A DNA stretch of 64,000 nt. Origin: Filomicrobium sp. GTDB lineage: Bacteria; Pseudomonadota; Alphaproteobacteria; Rhizobiales; Hyphomicrobiaceae. A program made the position numbers and the translations under genes. Positions 25,954 through 34,427 of the stretch are shown in pieces (position 1 is the first letter of the stretch; every line of letters begins with the position of its first letter). The notes under the pieces were generated by a model. The model searched no databases. It saw only the letters and a list, made by a program, of their open reading frames with translations, and was not told the DNA's origin. The stretch spans positions 4,124,501-4,188,500 of the forward strand of contig CP051234.1 of NCBI GenBank assembly GCA_017792465.1. The letters run 5' to 3'.

Positions 25954-27579
25954 CTAGTCTTTAGCCATCTCGCGCAGCTTGAATTTCTGGATCTTGCCGG
26001 TCGACGTCTTGGGGACTTCGGCAAAGATGACGGCGCGCGGGCACTTGAAGTGGGCCAGGTGTTCGCGACAGAAGGCGACGAGTTCATCTTCGGTGAGCGA
26101 TTGGCCGGGCTTCAGTTCGACAACCGCACACGGGGTTTCGCCCCATTTTTCATCCGGCTTGGCAACGACGGCGCAGTAGGCGATCGCCGGGTGCTTATAG
26201 AGGACGTCTTCGACCTCGATGGAGGAGATGTTTTCGCCGCCAGAAATGATGATGTCTTTGGAGCGGTCCTTGAGCTGGATGTAGCCGTCCGGGTGCAGGA
26301 CGCCGAGGTCTCCGGAATGGAACCAGCCGCCAGCGAATGCTTCGTCGGTCGCTTTGGGGTTCTTCAGGTAACCCTTCATGACGATGTTGCCGCGGAACAT
26401 GACTTCACCGAGTGTCTCGCCATCGGCGGGGACGGTGGTCATGGTTTCGGGGTCCATGACGGTAAGGTCTTCGAGGGCCGTGTAACGGACACCCTGGCGA
26501 ATGCGTTTGCCGGCCAGTTCATCGGGTGGCAGTTCGTTCCAGCTTTCGTTCCACTCGTTGATGACGGCCGGACCGTAGGTTTCGGTGAGGCCGTAGAGGT
26601 GGGTCAGCTGGAAGCCCGCGTCCGCCATGGCCGTCAGGACGGCTTGCGGCGGCGGGGCGGCGGCGTGGTTGAAGGCGACTGTGTGGGTGAAGTCCTGGCG
26701 CTCTTCCGGCTTGGCATTGAGCAGGACCGACATGACGATCGGGGCGCCGGAGAGGTGCGAGACTTTGTGCTCAGCAATCGCCTCGTACATGGCTGGCGCG
26801 CGAACCCAACGCAGGCAGACGTGGGTGCCGGCCACCATCGATAGCGACCAGGGGAAGCACCAGCCGTTGCAATGGAACATCGGCAGCGTCCACAGGTAGA
26901 CGGCGTCTTTGGTCATGCTGGTGGCGATGGTGTTGGCGTAGCACATCAGCCCGGCGCCGCGGTGATGGTAGACGACGCCTTTTGGGTTGCCGGTGGTGCC
27001 GGAGGTGTAGTTTAGCGAGATCGCATCCCATTCGTCGTCGGGCATCTTCCAGGCGAATTCAGGGTCGCCGCCGGCGATGAAGTCTTCGTATTCGGTATAG
27101 GAAAGCTGTTCGCCGTCTTGGGGAAATTCCGGGTCCTGGTAGTCGATGATCAGCGGCTTGACCTTGGCCTGGGCGAGGGCCTCCTTGATGACGGGCGAAA
27201 ATTCGCGATCGACGATCAGGATCTTGGTGTCGGCGTGGTCGAGCTGGAAGGCGATGATCGGGGCGTCAAGGCGGGTGTTGATCGAGTGCAGGACGGCGCC
27301 CGTCATGGGCACGCCGTAGTGCGCTTCGAGCATCGCAGGCGTGTTGGAAAGCATGACCGACACGGTGTCGCCCTTGCCGATATATTTGGCGGCAAGCGCC
27401 GAAGCCAGTTTCCGCGAGCGTGTGTAGAATTCGCCGTAGGTGTAGCGCGCCTTGCCGTGAATTATGGCCGTTTTGTCGGGATAGACCTTGGCCGCGCGCT
27501 CAAGGAAGGTGAGCGGCGTCAGCGGCTGGTGGTTGGCCGGATTCCGGTCGAGATTTTGTTCGTAGGGATTTGCGGTCAT
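25954..27579 (-). CDS. AMP-forming acyl-CoA synthetase, DmdB-like
   Basis: This ATP-dependent ligase attaches CoA to a carboxylic acid. The 541-residue protein has the AMP-binding motif YTSGTTGNPKGV (about 180), LYGLTETYGP, the hinge SGDLG and KDRSKDIIISGGENIS, and the catalytic Lys near the end in KTSTGKIQKF. The overall form resembles DmdB (3-methylmercaptopropionyl-CoA ligase) and related medium-chain and benzoate-like acyl-activating enzymes. The substrate is not fixed by sequence. The gene stands alone with its own terminator. Confidence 0.88.
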   Translation of the reverse strand: MTANPYEQNLDRNPANHQPLTPLTFLERAAKVYPDKTAIIHGKARYTYGEFYTRSRKLASALAAKYIGKGDTVSVMLSNTPAMLEAHYGVPMTGAVLHSINTRLDAPIIAFQLDHADTKILIVDREFSPVIKEALAQAKVKPLIIDYQDPEFPQDGEQLSYTEYEDFIAGGDPEFAWKMPDDEWDAISLNYTSGTTGNPKGVVYHHRGAGLMCYANTIATSMTKDAVYLWTLPMFHCNGWCFPWSLSMVAGTHVCLRWVRAPAMYEAIAEHKVSHLSGAPIVMSVLLNAKPEERQDFTHTVAFNHAAAPPPQAVLTAMADAGFQLTHLYGLTETYGPAVINEWNESWNELPPDELAGKRIRQGVRYTALEDLTVMDPETMTTVPADGETLGEVMFRGNIVMKGYLKNPKATDEAFAGGWFHSGDLGVLHPDGYIQLKDRSKDIIISGGENISSIEVEDVLYKHPAIAYCAVVAKPDEKWGETPCAVVELKPGQSLTEDELVAFCREHLAHFKCPRAVIFAEVPKTSTGKIQKFKLREMAKD

Positions 27580-28057
27580 GTTTCTTCTTGGCCGAATTCA
27601 TATTTTTGAAAGCTGGAGATCGAGGCTAGCCCGCTCTCCGGGTTGCTTCAATTGAAAACCTGTTGCGATGCAAAATCAAACCTTCCTTGGTTCGGGCTCG
27701 GAATTTAGGTCGAAAGTCAGGTCTTTAGGCGCGCGCAAACTGACTTCCGGGAAGTGTCGAAGCGGTTGCTTGCGGTCGCTCGGCTCATTGGGTTGCGTCG
27801 CTGGAAGACTGGCAAGCGTTATTCAACGACCAAAGGTTTGCCCCTGACTGATGACAGTCAATCGCAGCTTAGACCTTGGTTTGAAACATTAGCCCAATTG
27901 GGAATGCGATGAGCTATTGCGCATACGACCCTTAAGGTAGACGTTCTTCAGCGACGGAGTTCGGGTGCGATGTCACTCGGCGTAGGGTCTTTAAAAACAG
28001 GGCCTTAGTCGTTTTCCGGACCGGCCAATATAAAACTACTTTTTGGGAGACGCTCAA
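27580..28057. other. Intergenic region between divergent acyl-CoA synthetase and prpE
   Basis: This 478-base gap lies between two divergently transcribed CoA ligases, so it should hold both promoters. No open frame here looks real. A GGGAG ribosome site close to the right end belongs to prpE. I did not identify any operator repeats. Confidence 0.6.
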
Positions 28058-29965
28058 ATGTCCAGCAAGTATCACGAAGTGTATGGGGCCTGGCAAAAAG
28101 ACCCGGAAGGGTTCTGGGCAGAAGCTGCTGCAGATATCTCCTGGTACAAATTGTGGGACAAGGTGATTGACCCCTATACCGGCCAGTACGGGCGCTGGTT
28201 TGCCGGTGCGGAATGCAATACGGCCTACAACTGTCTCGACCGACACGTCGAAGCCGGCCGCGGCGATCAGGCGGCGCTGATCTACGACAGCCCGGTTACC
28301 GATACCGTGCGGACCTACTCGTATAGCGAGCTGACCGATGAAGTCGCGACGCTGGCGGCGGTTCTGGTTGATTTGGGCGTCAAGACCGGCGACCGCGTCA
28401 TCGTCTACATGCCGATGATCCCGGAAGCGGTGATGGCGATGATGGCGTGTGCGCGCATCGGTGCGATCCACTCGGTGGTGTTTGGCGGATTTGCGGCCAA
28501 CGAGCTTGCCACCCGCATCGACGATGCGAAGCCGGTTGCAATCCTTTCGGCCTCCTGCGGGATCGAAGGCAGCCGCGTCATCGAATACAAACCGTTGCTC
28601 GATAAGGCGATCGAGCTCTCCCAAAACAAGCCGACGTCCTGCTTGGTTCTGCAGCGCCCTCAGGCACCGGCGAGCCTGATTTCCGGTCGTGACTATGACT
28701 GGGCTGAAGCGGTTGCGCATAACAAGGGCAAGGACCGGAAGGCCGGCCCGGTTGCGGTGAAGGCGACCGACCCGCTTTATATTCTCTACACTTCCGGGAC
28801 GACCGGCCAGCCCAAGGGCGTCGTACGCGACAACGGCGGGCATATGGTTGCGCTGAAGTGGACCATGACCAACCTTTATGGGATCAAGCCCGGTGAAGTG
28901 TTCTGGGCGGCATCCGATGTCGGCTGGGTGGTTGGCCATTCCTACATCTGCTACGCGCCGCTGCTGCATGGTGCGACAACGCTCGTCTACGAAGGAAAGC
29001 CGGTTGGAACGCCGGACCCAGGGGCTTTCTGGCGTGTGATTTCGCAGCACAAGGTTGCAGCGCTGTTTACCGCGCCGACCGCGTTCCGTGCGATCAAGAA
29101 GGAAGACCCGGAAGGCTCGTTCATTGGCAAATATGACATGTCGAGCCTGCGCACGCTGTTCCTGGCGGGCGAACGCGCCGATCCCGATACGATCCAATGG
29201 GCGGAAGCCAAGCTGAAAGTGCCGGTGATCGATCACTGGTGGCAGACCGAGACGGGTTGGGCGATTGCCGGGAACCCTGTCGGGCTTGGAATGCTGCCGG
29301 TCAAATACGGCTCGCCGACGGTGGCGATGCCGGGTTACGACCTGCATATCCTGGATGAAGCCGGAAAGCCGGTTGGTCCGGGCGAAAGCGGAACGATTGC
29401 CGTCAAGTTGCCGTTGCCGCCGGGCTGTCTGCCGACGCTGTGGGGGAACGACGCGCGGTTCCGTGACAGCTATCTGGCCCACTTCTCCGGCTATTATTCG
29501 ACGTCGGATGCGGGCTTTATCGATGAAGACGGTTACGTCTATGTGATGGCGCGCACCGACGATGTCATCAACGTCGCCGGGCACCGTCTGTCCACGGGCC
29601 AGATGGAAGAAGTCGTTGCTACGCATCCGGATGTCGCCGAATGCGCGGTGATCGGTGTCGCCGATCAGCTCAAGGGGCAGGTGCCCGCCGGGTTCCTGGT
29701 TCTCAACGCCGGGGTGACGAAAGACGCCAAGGAAATCGAGGCGGAGGTCGTCAAACTGGTGCGCGCTGAAATCGGTCCGGTCGCAGCTTTCAAGAACGTC
29801 ATGGTCGTCAATCGCTTGCCGAAGACGCGATCGGGCAAGATCCTGCGCGGTACGATGCGCAAGATCGCAGATGGAGAGAGCTGGACGACTCCGGCGACGA
29901 TCGACGATCCGGCGATCCTTGAAGAGATCAAGGATGTCCTGTCCGGTCGCGGAATGACGTCGTGA
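28058..29965 (+). CDS. prpE: Propionate--CoA ligase
   Basis: PrpE activates propionate (and less well acetate) through an acyl-adenylate. The 635-residue protein has the acetyl-CoA synthetase family motifs: VVFGGFAANELATRI, YTSGTTGQPKGVVRD (about 245-259), DVGWVVGHSYICY, WWQTETGW and the catalytic Lys in TRSGKILRGTMR. The sequence resembles PrpE more than Acs in its short N-terminus and GRDYDWAEAV. I chose the ATG at 28058, since TTTGGGAG lies a few bases upstream; an in-frame start at 28043 lacks this. A terminator follows. It may be used in propionyl-CoA metabolism. Confidence 0.92.
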   Translation: MSSKYHEVYGAWQKDPEGFWAEAAADISWYKLWDKVIDPYTGQYGRWFAGAECNTAYNCLDRHVEAGRGDQAALIYDSPVTDTVRTYSYSELTDEVATLAAVLVDLGVKTGDRVIVYMPMIPEAVMAMMACARIGAIHSVVFGGFAANELATRIDDAKPVAILSASCGIEGSRVIEYKPLLDKAIELSQNKPTSCLVLQRPQAPASLISGRDYDWAEAVAHNKGKDRKAGPVAVKATDPLYILYTSGTTGQPKGVVRDNGGHMVALKWTMTNLYGIKPGEVFWAASDVGWVVGHSYICYAPLLHGATTLVYEGKPVGTPDPGAFWRVISQHKVAALFTAPTAFRAIKKEDPEGSFIGKYDMSSLRTLFLAGERADPDTIQWAEAKLKVPVIDHWWQTETGWAIAGNPVGLGMLPVKYGSPTVAMPGYDLHILDEAGKPVGPGESGTIAVKLPLPPGCLPTLWGNDARFRDSYLAHFSGYYSTSDAGFIDEDGYVYVMARTDDVINVAGHRLSTGQMEEVVATHPDVAECAVIGVADQLKGQVPAGFLVLNAGVTKDAKEIEAEVVKLVRAEIGPVAAFKNVMVVNRLPKTRSGKILRGTMRKIADGESWTTPATIDDPAILEEIKDVLSGRGMTS

Positions 29966-30008
29966 TGCTTCTGGCCTTAACCGGCTGATCTGATCGGTTT
30001 AAGGAAAT

Positions 30009-30045
30009 GAAAAAACCCCTTGCTGATCGAGCAAGGGGTTTTTTG
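30009..30045. terminator. Bidirectional terminator between prpE and trcR
   Basis: AAAAAACCCCTTGC pairs with GCAAGGGGTTTTTT around a short loop (TGATCGA), giving A and T runs on both sides. It can end the convergent transcripts of prpE and the TrcR gene. Confidence 0.95.
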
Positions 30046-30070
30046 TTGGCGTCTGTCTTAATTGTGCGTC

Positions 30071-30931
30071 TCAGCTTTTGTCGCTGTCGCTTTCCTCGCT
30101 GTCAGCCGTGCCATCGCCGTCAGCGTTGGCTTCGGTGTCGCCTTCGCTCTCAGCGTCGCCGTCGTGATCAGAGCTTTCCGGGAAAACGACGTCGGGCTGG
30201 TCGTCTTCTTCCGGAGCCTCACCACTGGAGAGCTGCTGCAGGCGGGCGAAGACTTCGGCTTCCTCGGCGGCATCCGATTGAATGCGGCTTGGCGGTGTGA
30301 GATCCGGCTGCGGACCGAGACCTGGGACGGTTTCGGTTGCCGACAGCAGGGCGCCTTCGTGTTGTGGAGCCGGCTGGATGCCGCCTGGATTTTCAGCGGC
30401 AACGCGTTTGGCGGCCTTTTGCACCTCGGCATCGAGGTCGAGCTGCTTGCACAGGCCAAGCGTCACAGGGTCCTGAGGGACCAGGTTCGGCGAGTTCCAA
30501 TGGGTGCGGTCGCGAATCTGCGCGATCGTCGGCTTGGTGGTGCCGACCAGACGGATAATCTGGCTGTCTTTCAGCTCGGGGTGCTGGCGCAGGAGCCACA
30601 AAACGGCGTTCGGCCGGTCGTGGCGTCGCGAAACAGGTGTATAGCGCGGGCGCTTCTTGCGGGTGGTTTGTGGCAAAACGACTTTCTGTTCGGCCATGCG
30701 CAAGGTGTAGGAGGCATCAGCTTCGCCGCGTTCGATCTCTTCGCGCGTCAGCTGGCCCGATGTGACAGGGTCCATGCCCTTGATACCCTGCGCGACATCA
30801 CCGTCGGCAATGCCTTTGACCTCAAGCGTGTGGAGGCCGCACAACTCCGCAATCTGATCAAACGTCAGGGCGGTGTTGTCGACCAGCCAAACGGCAGTCG
30901 CTTTGGGCATTAGTGGTTTACGGTCGCTCAT
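30071..30931 (-). CDS. trcR: TrcR-type transcriptional regulator (DUF1013)
   Basis: This 286-residue protein belongs to the DUF1013 family, annotated as cell-cycle regulator TrcR in alphaproteobacteria. The conserved part (about 1-190) begins MSDRKPLMPKATAVWLVDNT. It holds a helix-turn-helix-like stretch around FDQIAELCGLHTLEVKGI and a second at KDSQIIRLVGTTKPTIAQI. The remaining third is a low-complexity acidic tail (Asp, Glu, Ser-rich) that is likely disordered. I chose the ATG at 30931, since homology begins there; an in-frame extension to 31045 adds unrelated sequence. The regulatory targets are not shown here. Confidence 0.85.
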   Translation of the reverse strand: MSDRKPLMPKATAVWLVDNTALTFDQIAELCGLHTLEVKGIADGDVAQGIKGMDPVTSGQLTREEIERGEADASYTLRMAEQKVVLPQTTRKKRPRYTPVSRRHDRPNAVLWLLRQHPELKDSQIIRLVGTTKPTIAQIRDRTHWNSPNLVPQDPVTLGLCKQLDLDAEVQKAAKRVAAENPGGIQPAPQHEGALLSATETVPGLGPQPDLTPPSRIQSDAAEEAEVFARLQQLSSGEAPEEDDQPDVVFPESSDHDGDAESEGDTEANADGDGTADSEESDSDKS

Positions 30932-31183
30932 GCGGTTTCTTTCCCGGTCTGGCGGGGGATATAGTCCGGCCCCGGCAAACCCTAGATTCAAAATCAAATA
31001 TTCAGGGAGAAATGCAACATAAGCGCGACCTGGGTCAAAATGCAAGGTTGCGCAATGCGGAATTCTGCTTTGGGACTATAGCCTCAGTTGTCGCAGCCCG
31101 CCTCTATCTATTAGGGTTCGCGACTTAGTGCGCTGCAAGAAAATTATATCAACGACAGAAACTGCGCCCGGGAGTTCGAAGCT

Positions 31184-31624
31184 TTGACGGTGGAAACGGG
31201 GAAAACCTACTACTTCGAGGATCTACAACTCGGCATGGAGGCGTCAGTCACGACCAAGGTCACGATGGAGGACATCGAGACCTTCGCCAGCGTGTCGGGT
31301 GACCGCAATCCTGTGCATTTGAACCCCGAATATGCCGCGACGACCATTTTCAAGCAGGTGATCGCGCATGGCCTGCTGACGGCCAGTTATATCTCGACGG
31401 TGTTCGGGATGAAGATGCCGGGGCCGGGGGCGATCTACGTTTCGCAGTCTTTGAACTTCAAGAAGCCGGTGAAGGTCGGTGATGAGGTGGTGGCCAAGGT
31501 CGTCGTCGTCGATCTGATGCCGGCCAAGAACAGGGCGCGGTTTGATTGCTTCTGTACGGTCAACGGCAAGGTCGTGCTGGATGGCGAGGCGATCATGATG
31601 GTGCCGACTCGCCCGGACGAGTAA
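31184..31624 (+). CDS. MaoC-like (R)-specific enoyl-CoA hydratase
   Basis: The 146-residue hot-dog fold protein probably hydrates enoyl-CoA to (R)-3-hydroxyacyl-CoA or acts on a related CoA ester. The hydratase 2 motif is visible: the D-x-N-P-x-H run as SGDRNPVHLN (about 41-50), then IAHGLLTASYIS. The TTG at 31184 follows a GGGAG site by about nine bases; a GTG at 31190 is another possible start. It is not linked to a known operon partner: trcR diverges upstream and ribF follows by over 100 bases. Confidence 0.87.
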   Translation: MTVETGKTYYFEDLQLGMEASVTTKVTMEDIETFASVSGDRNPVHLNPEYAATTIFKQVIAHGLLTASYISTVFGMKMPGPGAIYVSQSLNFKKPVKVGDEVVAKVVVVDLMPAKNRARFDCFCTVNGKVVLDGEAIMMVPTRPDE

Positions 31625-31738
31625 ACCGGGCTGCATTTTTCTGCCCAATGCGCGGCGAAAGCGGTGAAGGGCTTGCGCGGCGCAGGGCGGAACGGCTAAG
31701 TGCGTTGCAGCAATCCTCCGCAGCGCAGCCCGAGATCC

Positions 31739-32683
31739 ATGATCGTAATTCGCAAAGATGACGACGTGAGTGAAAACGCCCGCGGTGCCGTTGTTGCGAT
31801 TGGCAACTTCGATGGCGTGCATCGCGGCCACAAGGAATTGTTGTCGAAGGCGGTTTCGATTGCGCGAGAGAGCGGTCGACCGGCGGGCGCCATCGTATTC
31901 GAGCCGCACCCGCGCGAGTTTTTCCATCCCGAAGAGCCGCATTTCAGACTGACGCCGCTTCCTGAAAAGCTGCGCGTTCTCGAAGATATGGGGCTCGACG
32001 TTGTCATCGTCCTGGACTTCGACGAGAAGCTCGTCAGCCTGCCTGCCGAAGACTTTGTGGAAAAAATTCTTCTGGAGCGGCTTGGCGTTTCGCATGTCGT
32101 GATCGGTTACGACTTCTTCTTCGGGCGCGGCCGTAAAGGATCTCCCGACACGATGCGGGCGGCGGGAGAGGCCAACGGCTTTGGCGTGACCGTCGTCAGC
32201 CAGCAAGCCGAAGAGGGGCAGGTCTTTTCGTCGACGGCGATCCGGCTGCACCTGGCGCAGGGTGATGTCCTGGGCGCGGCGCGGCTGCTCGGGCACTGGT
32301 GGCGGGTTGGCGGAACCGTGATCGGTGGCAATAAGATTGGTTCGGGGCTTGGGTTCCCGACCGCCAATATCGAACTTCCCGAAGGCACGTCGCTAAAGCA
32401 CGGCATTTATGCCGTTCGGGTCCTTGTCGATGGGCAGACCTATTCGGGGGCGGCTTATTACGGCAGCAGACCCAGTGTTGATGACGGCCCGCCGCGGTTG
32501 GAAGTTTTCATCATGGATTTTGACGGCGACCTCTACGGCCAGACTATCGGGCTGGAGTTTCTCGCATTCCTCAGATCAGACAAGCGGTTCGATGGGCTGG
32601 ACGCGCTCAAAGCGCAGATTGCGCGTGACTGCGATGCGGCGCGCCAGGTTATCGAGGCGAACGGGGCATTGCCGCCGGTTTGA
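31739..32683 (+). CDS. ribF: Bifunctional riboflavin kinase/FAD synthetase
   Basis: RibF phosphorylates riboflavin to FMN and adenylates FMN to FAD. The 314-residue protein has the N-terminal nucleotidyltransferase motif GNFDGVHRGHKELL (about 22-35) and the C-terminal kinase part with GLGFPTANIELP (about 205). Length is normal. The ATG at 31739 (MIVIRKDDDV) is chosen; a longer GTG form from 31700 would add 13 residues. The product is made in the same direction as the antiporter and ileS downstream. Confidence 0.94.
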   Translation: MIVIRKDDDVSENARGAVVAIGNFDGVHRGHKELLSKAVSIARESGRPAGAIVFEPHPREFFHPEEPHFRLTPLPEKLRVLEDMGLDVVIVLDFDEKLVSLPAEDFVEKILLERLGVSHVVIGYDFFFGRGRKGSPDTMRAAGEANGFGVTVVSQQAEEGQVFSSTAIRLHLAQGDVLGAARLLGHWWRVGGTVIGGNKIGSGLGFPTANIELPEGTSLKHGIYAVRVLVDGQTYSGAAYYGSRPSVDDGPPRLEVFIMDFDGDLYGQTIGLEFLAFLRSDKRFDGLDALKAQIARDCDAARQVIEANGALPPV

Positions 32684-33003
32684 GCGCTTTGCGGGCTTAT
32701 CGTGCACCTGTTGACCGGATTGGCTTGCTCATTTCTGTCATTCTGAATTGATAGATTGTGGCATCGCGAAATCGCCTGCGACCTGTTAGTCTTGGGGCGC
32801 AAGCGCGTTGTCATGGCACAGTCGACACACTTTGCATCGGTGATGTTTGATGCAACCTGCATCGGCGAGGCTTGTTGCAACGGTGATGCTCGCCGTGCGT
32901 TTTTGAGTTTTGCGCGCGCGGCCACGACTTTGCGTTTCGTACTGAGTTCCACATCTTTGAATTGCCATCCTCCGATTTCCGACGCAGGAGCCCATAAAGC
33001 CTC
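32684..33003. other. Intergenic gap between ribF and the antiporter gene
   Basis: No recognised gene lies in these 320 bases. A 92-codon open frame at 32756-33034 overlaps the antiporter start and has a composition (many Cys and Arg) unlike a real protein. The promoter of the antiporter gene is probably here. Confidence 0.5.
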
Positions 33004-34287
33004 ATGGAAGAGCAACTGCCGTTTTTGTTGTTGATCGCCATCGTGACTTTGTCCGCAGTGATGGCAGGGCTCTTCATGGCGTGGCTGAAGCAGCCGCCAT
33101 TGGTCGGTTACATTCTCGCCGGTCTTATTCTTGGGCCGGCCGGCATCGGATTCATGCCGCGAGTTGACGCGGTGCCGCTGGTTGCGGAATTCGGCGTGCT
33201 GTTTTTGCTTTTCGTCATCGGGATGGAAATCAGCCTCAAGGCGTTCATCGCGGATTTGAGGCCGGCGGTCCTCACGGTCATCGGGCAGCTGGTGATCGCG
33301 TTCTGCGCGATGATGCTGTTTGGCTTGATGCTGCAATGGCGGTTTGAGCAGATCCTGCTTCTGGCGTTCGTCATGACCATGTCGTCGACGGCGGTGGCGC
33401 TGAAGGTTCTCGACGATATCGGTGAGTTGCGCAGCGACCTGGGTCGGATCGTCGTGGCGGTAATGATTGCGCAAGACATCGCCGTGGTCCCGATGCTGAT
33501 CGTCGCCAACAGTTTCCAGGCCGGCGGCGCGATTGAAGCCTCGACGATTGTGACGGTCGTTCTGGCGATCGCAGTGCTGGTCTTGTTCATCGCTTTCGTC
33601 GGGCCCAAGGGGAAGCTGCATTTTCCCTGGCAGGACCGCATTCTGGGGCGGGTCGAGATGGTTACGCTGGTGGCGCTCTTGATCTGCTCGACGTCGGCGG
33701 TTTTGACCGGCATCGCGGGGATGTCGCCGGCCTACGGGGCGTTTTTGGCCGGTCTCATCGTCGGCAAGACGACTTTGCGGACGGAAGCGATCCACGCCAT
33801 GGAACCGATCCAGGGCGTATTGATGGTGCTGTTCTTCGTGGCCATCGGGTTGCTGTTGGATGTCACGTTCATCATCGAGAACCTGGGGCTCGTTGCCGTG
33901 TTCGTGCTCGCCGCGCTGGTTCTCAAGTCCCTGGCGAATATCGCGATTTTGTATTTTGTCGGGTTGCCCTGGACGACGGCTTATCAGGCCGGGCTGATTA
34001 TGGGGCAGATCGGCGAATTCTCGTTCCTGTTGGCGGCGATCGGGCTTGCCAGCGGGGTTCTCGACCCGGTCGGCTACAAGCTGGCGATGTCGGTCGTCGT
34101 ACTTTCGTTGCTGTTCTCGCCGTTGTGGATGCGGGCGGTGAAGCATGCCCATGACGCCACCGAACAGCGGATCGGGAGCTTCGCAACGGCGTTCTTTGCC
34201 GCTCCGGTGCCCGAGGATGCGGTCGCTCCCGTTGAGACGAAGACTTCTGAAAACAAGGATGCCAAGCGCGATTCCGAGGTGCCCTAG
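33004..34287 (+). CDS. Monovalent cation:proton antiporter, CPA2 family (KefB-like)
   Basis: This inner-membrane exchanger of 427 residues has about 12 hydrophobic spans. It resembles the membrane part of KefB/KefC K+ efflux systems but has no C-terminal TrkA-N (RCK) domain. Landmarks are GYILAGLILGPAGIGF (about 35), FVIGMEISLKAF, a MTMSSTAVALKVLDDIG segment with the ion-binding area, and MGQIGEFSFLLAAIG near the end of the membrane part. A short soluble tail is Lys/Glu-rich. It likely exports K+ or Na+ against protons. The start at 33004 is an ATG. Confidence 0.85.
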   Translation: MEEQLPFLLLIAIVTLSAVMAGLFMAWLKQPPLVGYILAGLILGPAGIGFMPRVDAVPLVAEFGVLFLLFVIGMEISLKAFIADLRPAVLTVIGQLVIAFCAMMLFGLMLQWRFEQILLLAFVMTMSSTAVALKVLDDIGELRSDLGRIVVAVMIAQDIAVVPMLIVANSFQAGGAIEASTIVTVVLAIAVLVLFIAFVGPKGKLHFPWQDRILGRVEMVTLVALLICSTSAVLTGIAGMSPAYGAFLAGLIVGKTTLRTEAIHAMEPIQGVLMVLFFVAIGLLLDVTFIIENLGLVAVFVLAALVLKSLANIAILYFVGLPWTTAYQAGLIMGQIGEFSFLLAAIGLASGVLDPVGYKLAMSVVVLSLLFSPLWMRAVKHAHDATEQRIGSFATAFFAAPVPEDAVAPVETKTSENKDAKRDSEVP

Positions 34288-34427
34288 GGCCTGATTGCGT
34301 GCGGATTTCGCGGGAAAGCCGACATTTGCCGGAGGGCGAATTCGACGCACTTGCTGGCGTTCAGGTCAAGGCGTGCTAGAACGCCTTCCGATCATGATTC
34401 AACTATCTAAATCTGGCTGATAGACCG

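Noticed and set aside
27932-29626. Long minus-strand open frame of 564 codons opposite prpE
   Set aside because: It is a shadow of the GC-rich prpE gene. The translation is Arg/His-rich without any family motif, while the plus strand codes for an intact PrpE.
32756-33034. Open frame of 92 codons between ribF and the antiporter
   Set aside because: It overlaps the antiporter start, has many Cys and Arg residues and no family resemblance.
32533-34350. Minus-strand open frame of 605 codons opposite the antiporter
   Set aside because: The translation is dominated by Arg, His, Gln and Asp, as expected from the reverse of a hydrophobic membrane protein gene.
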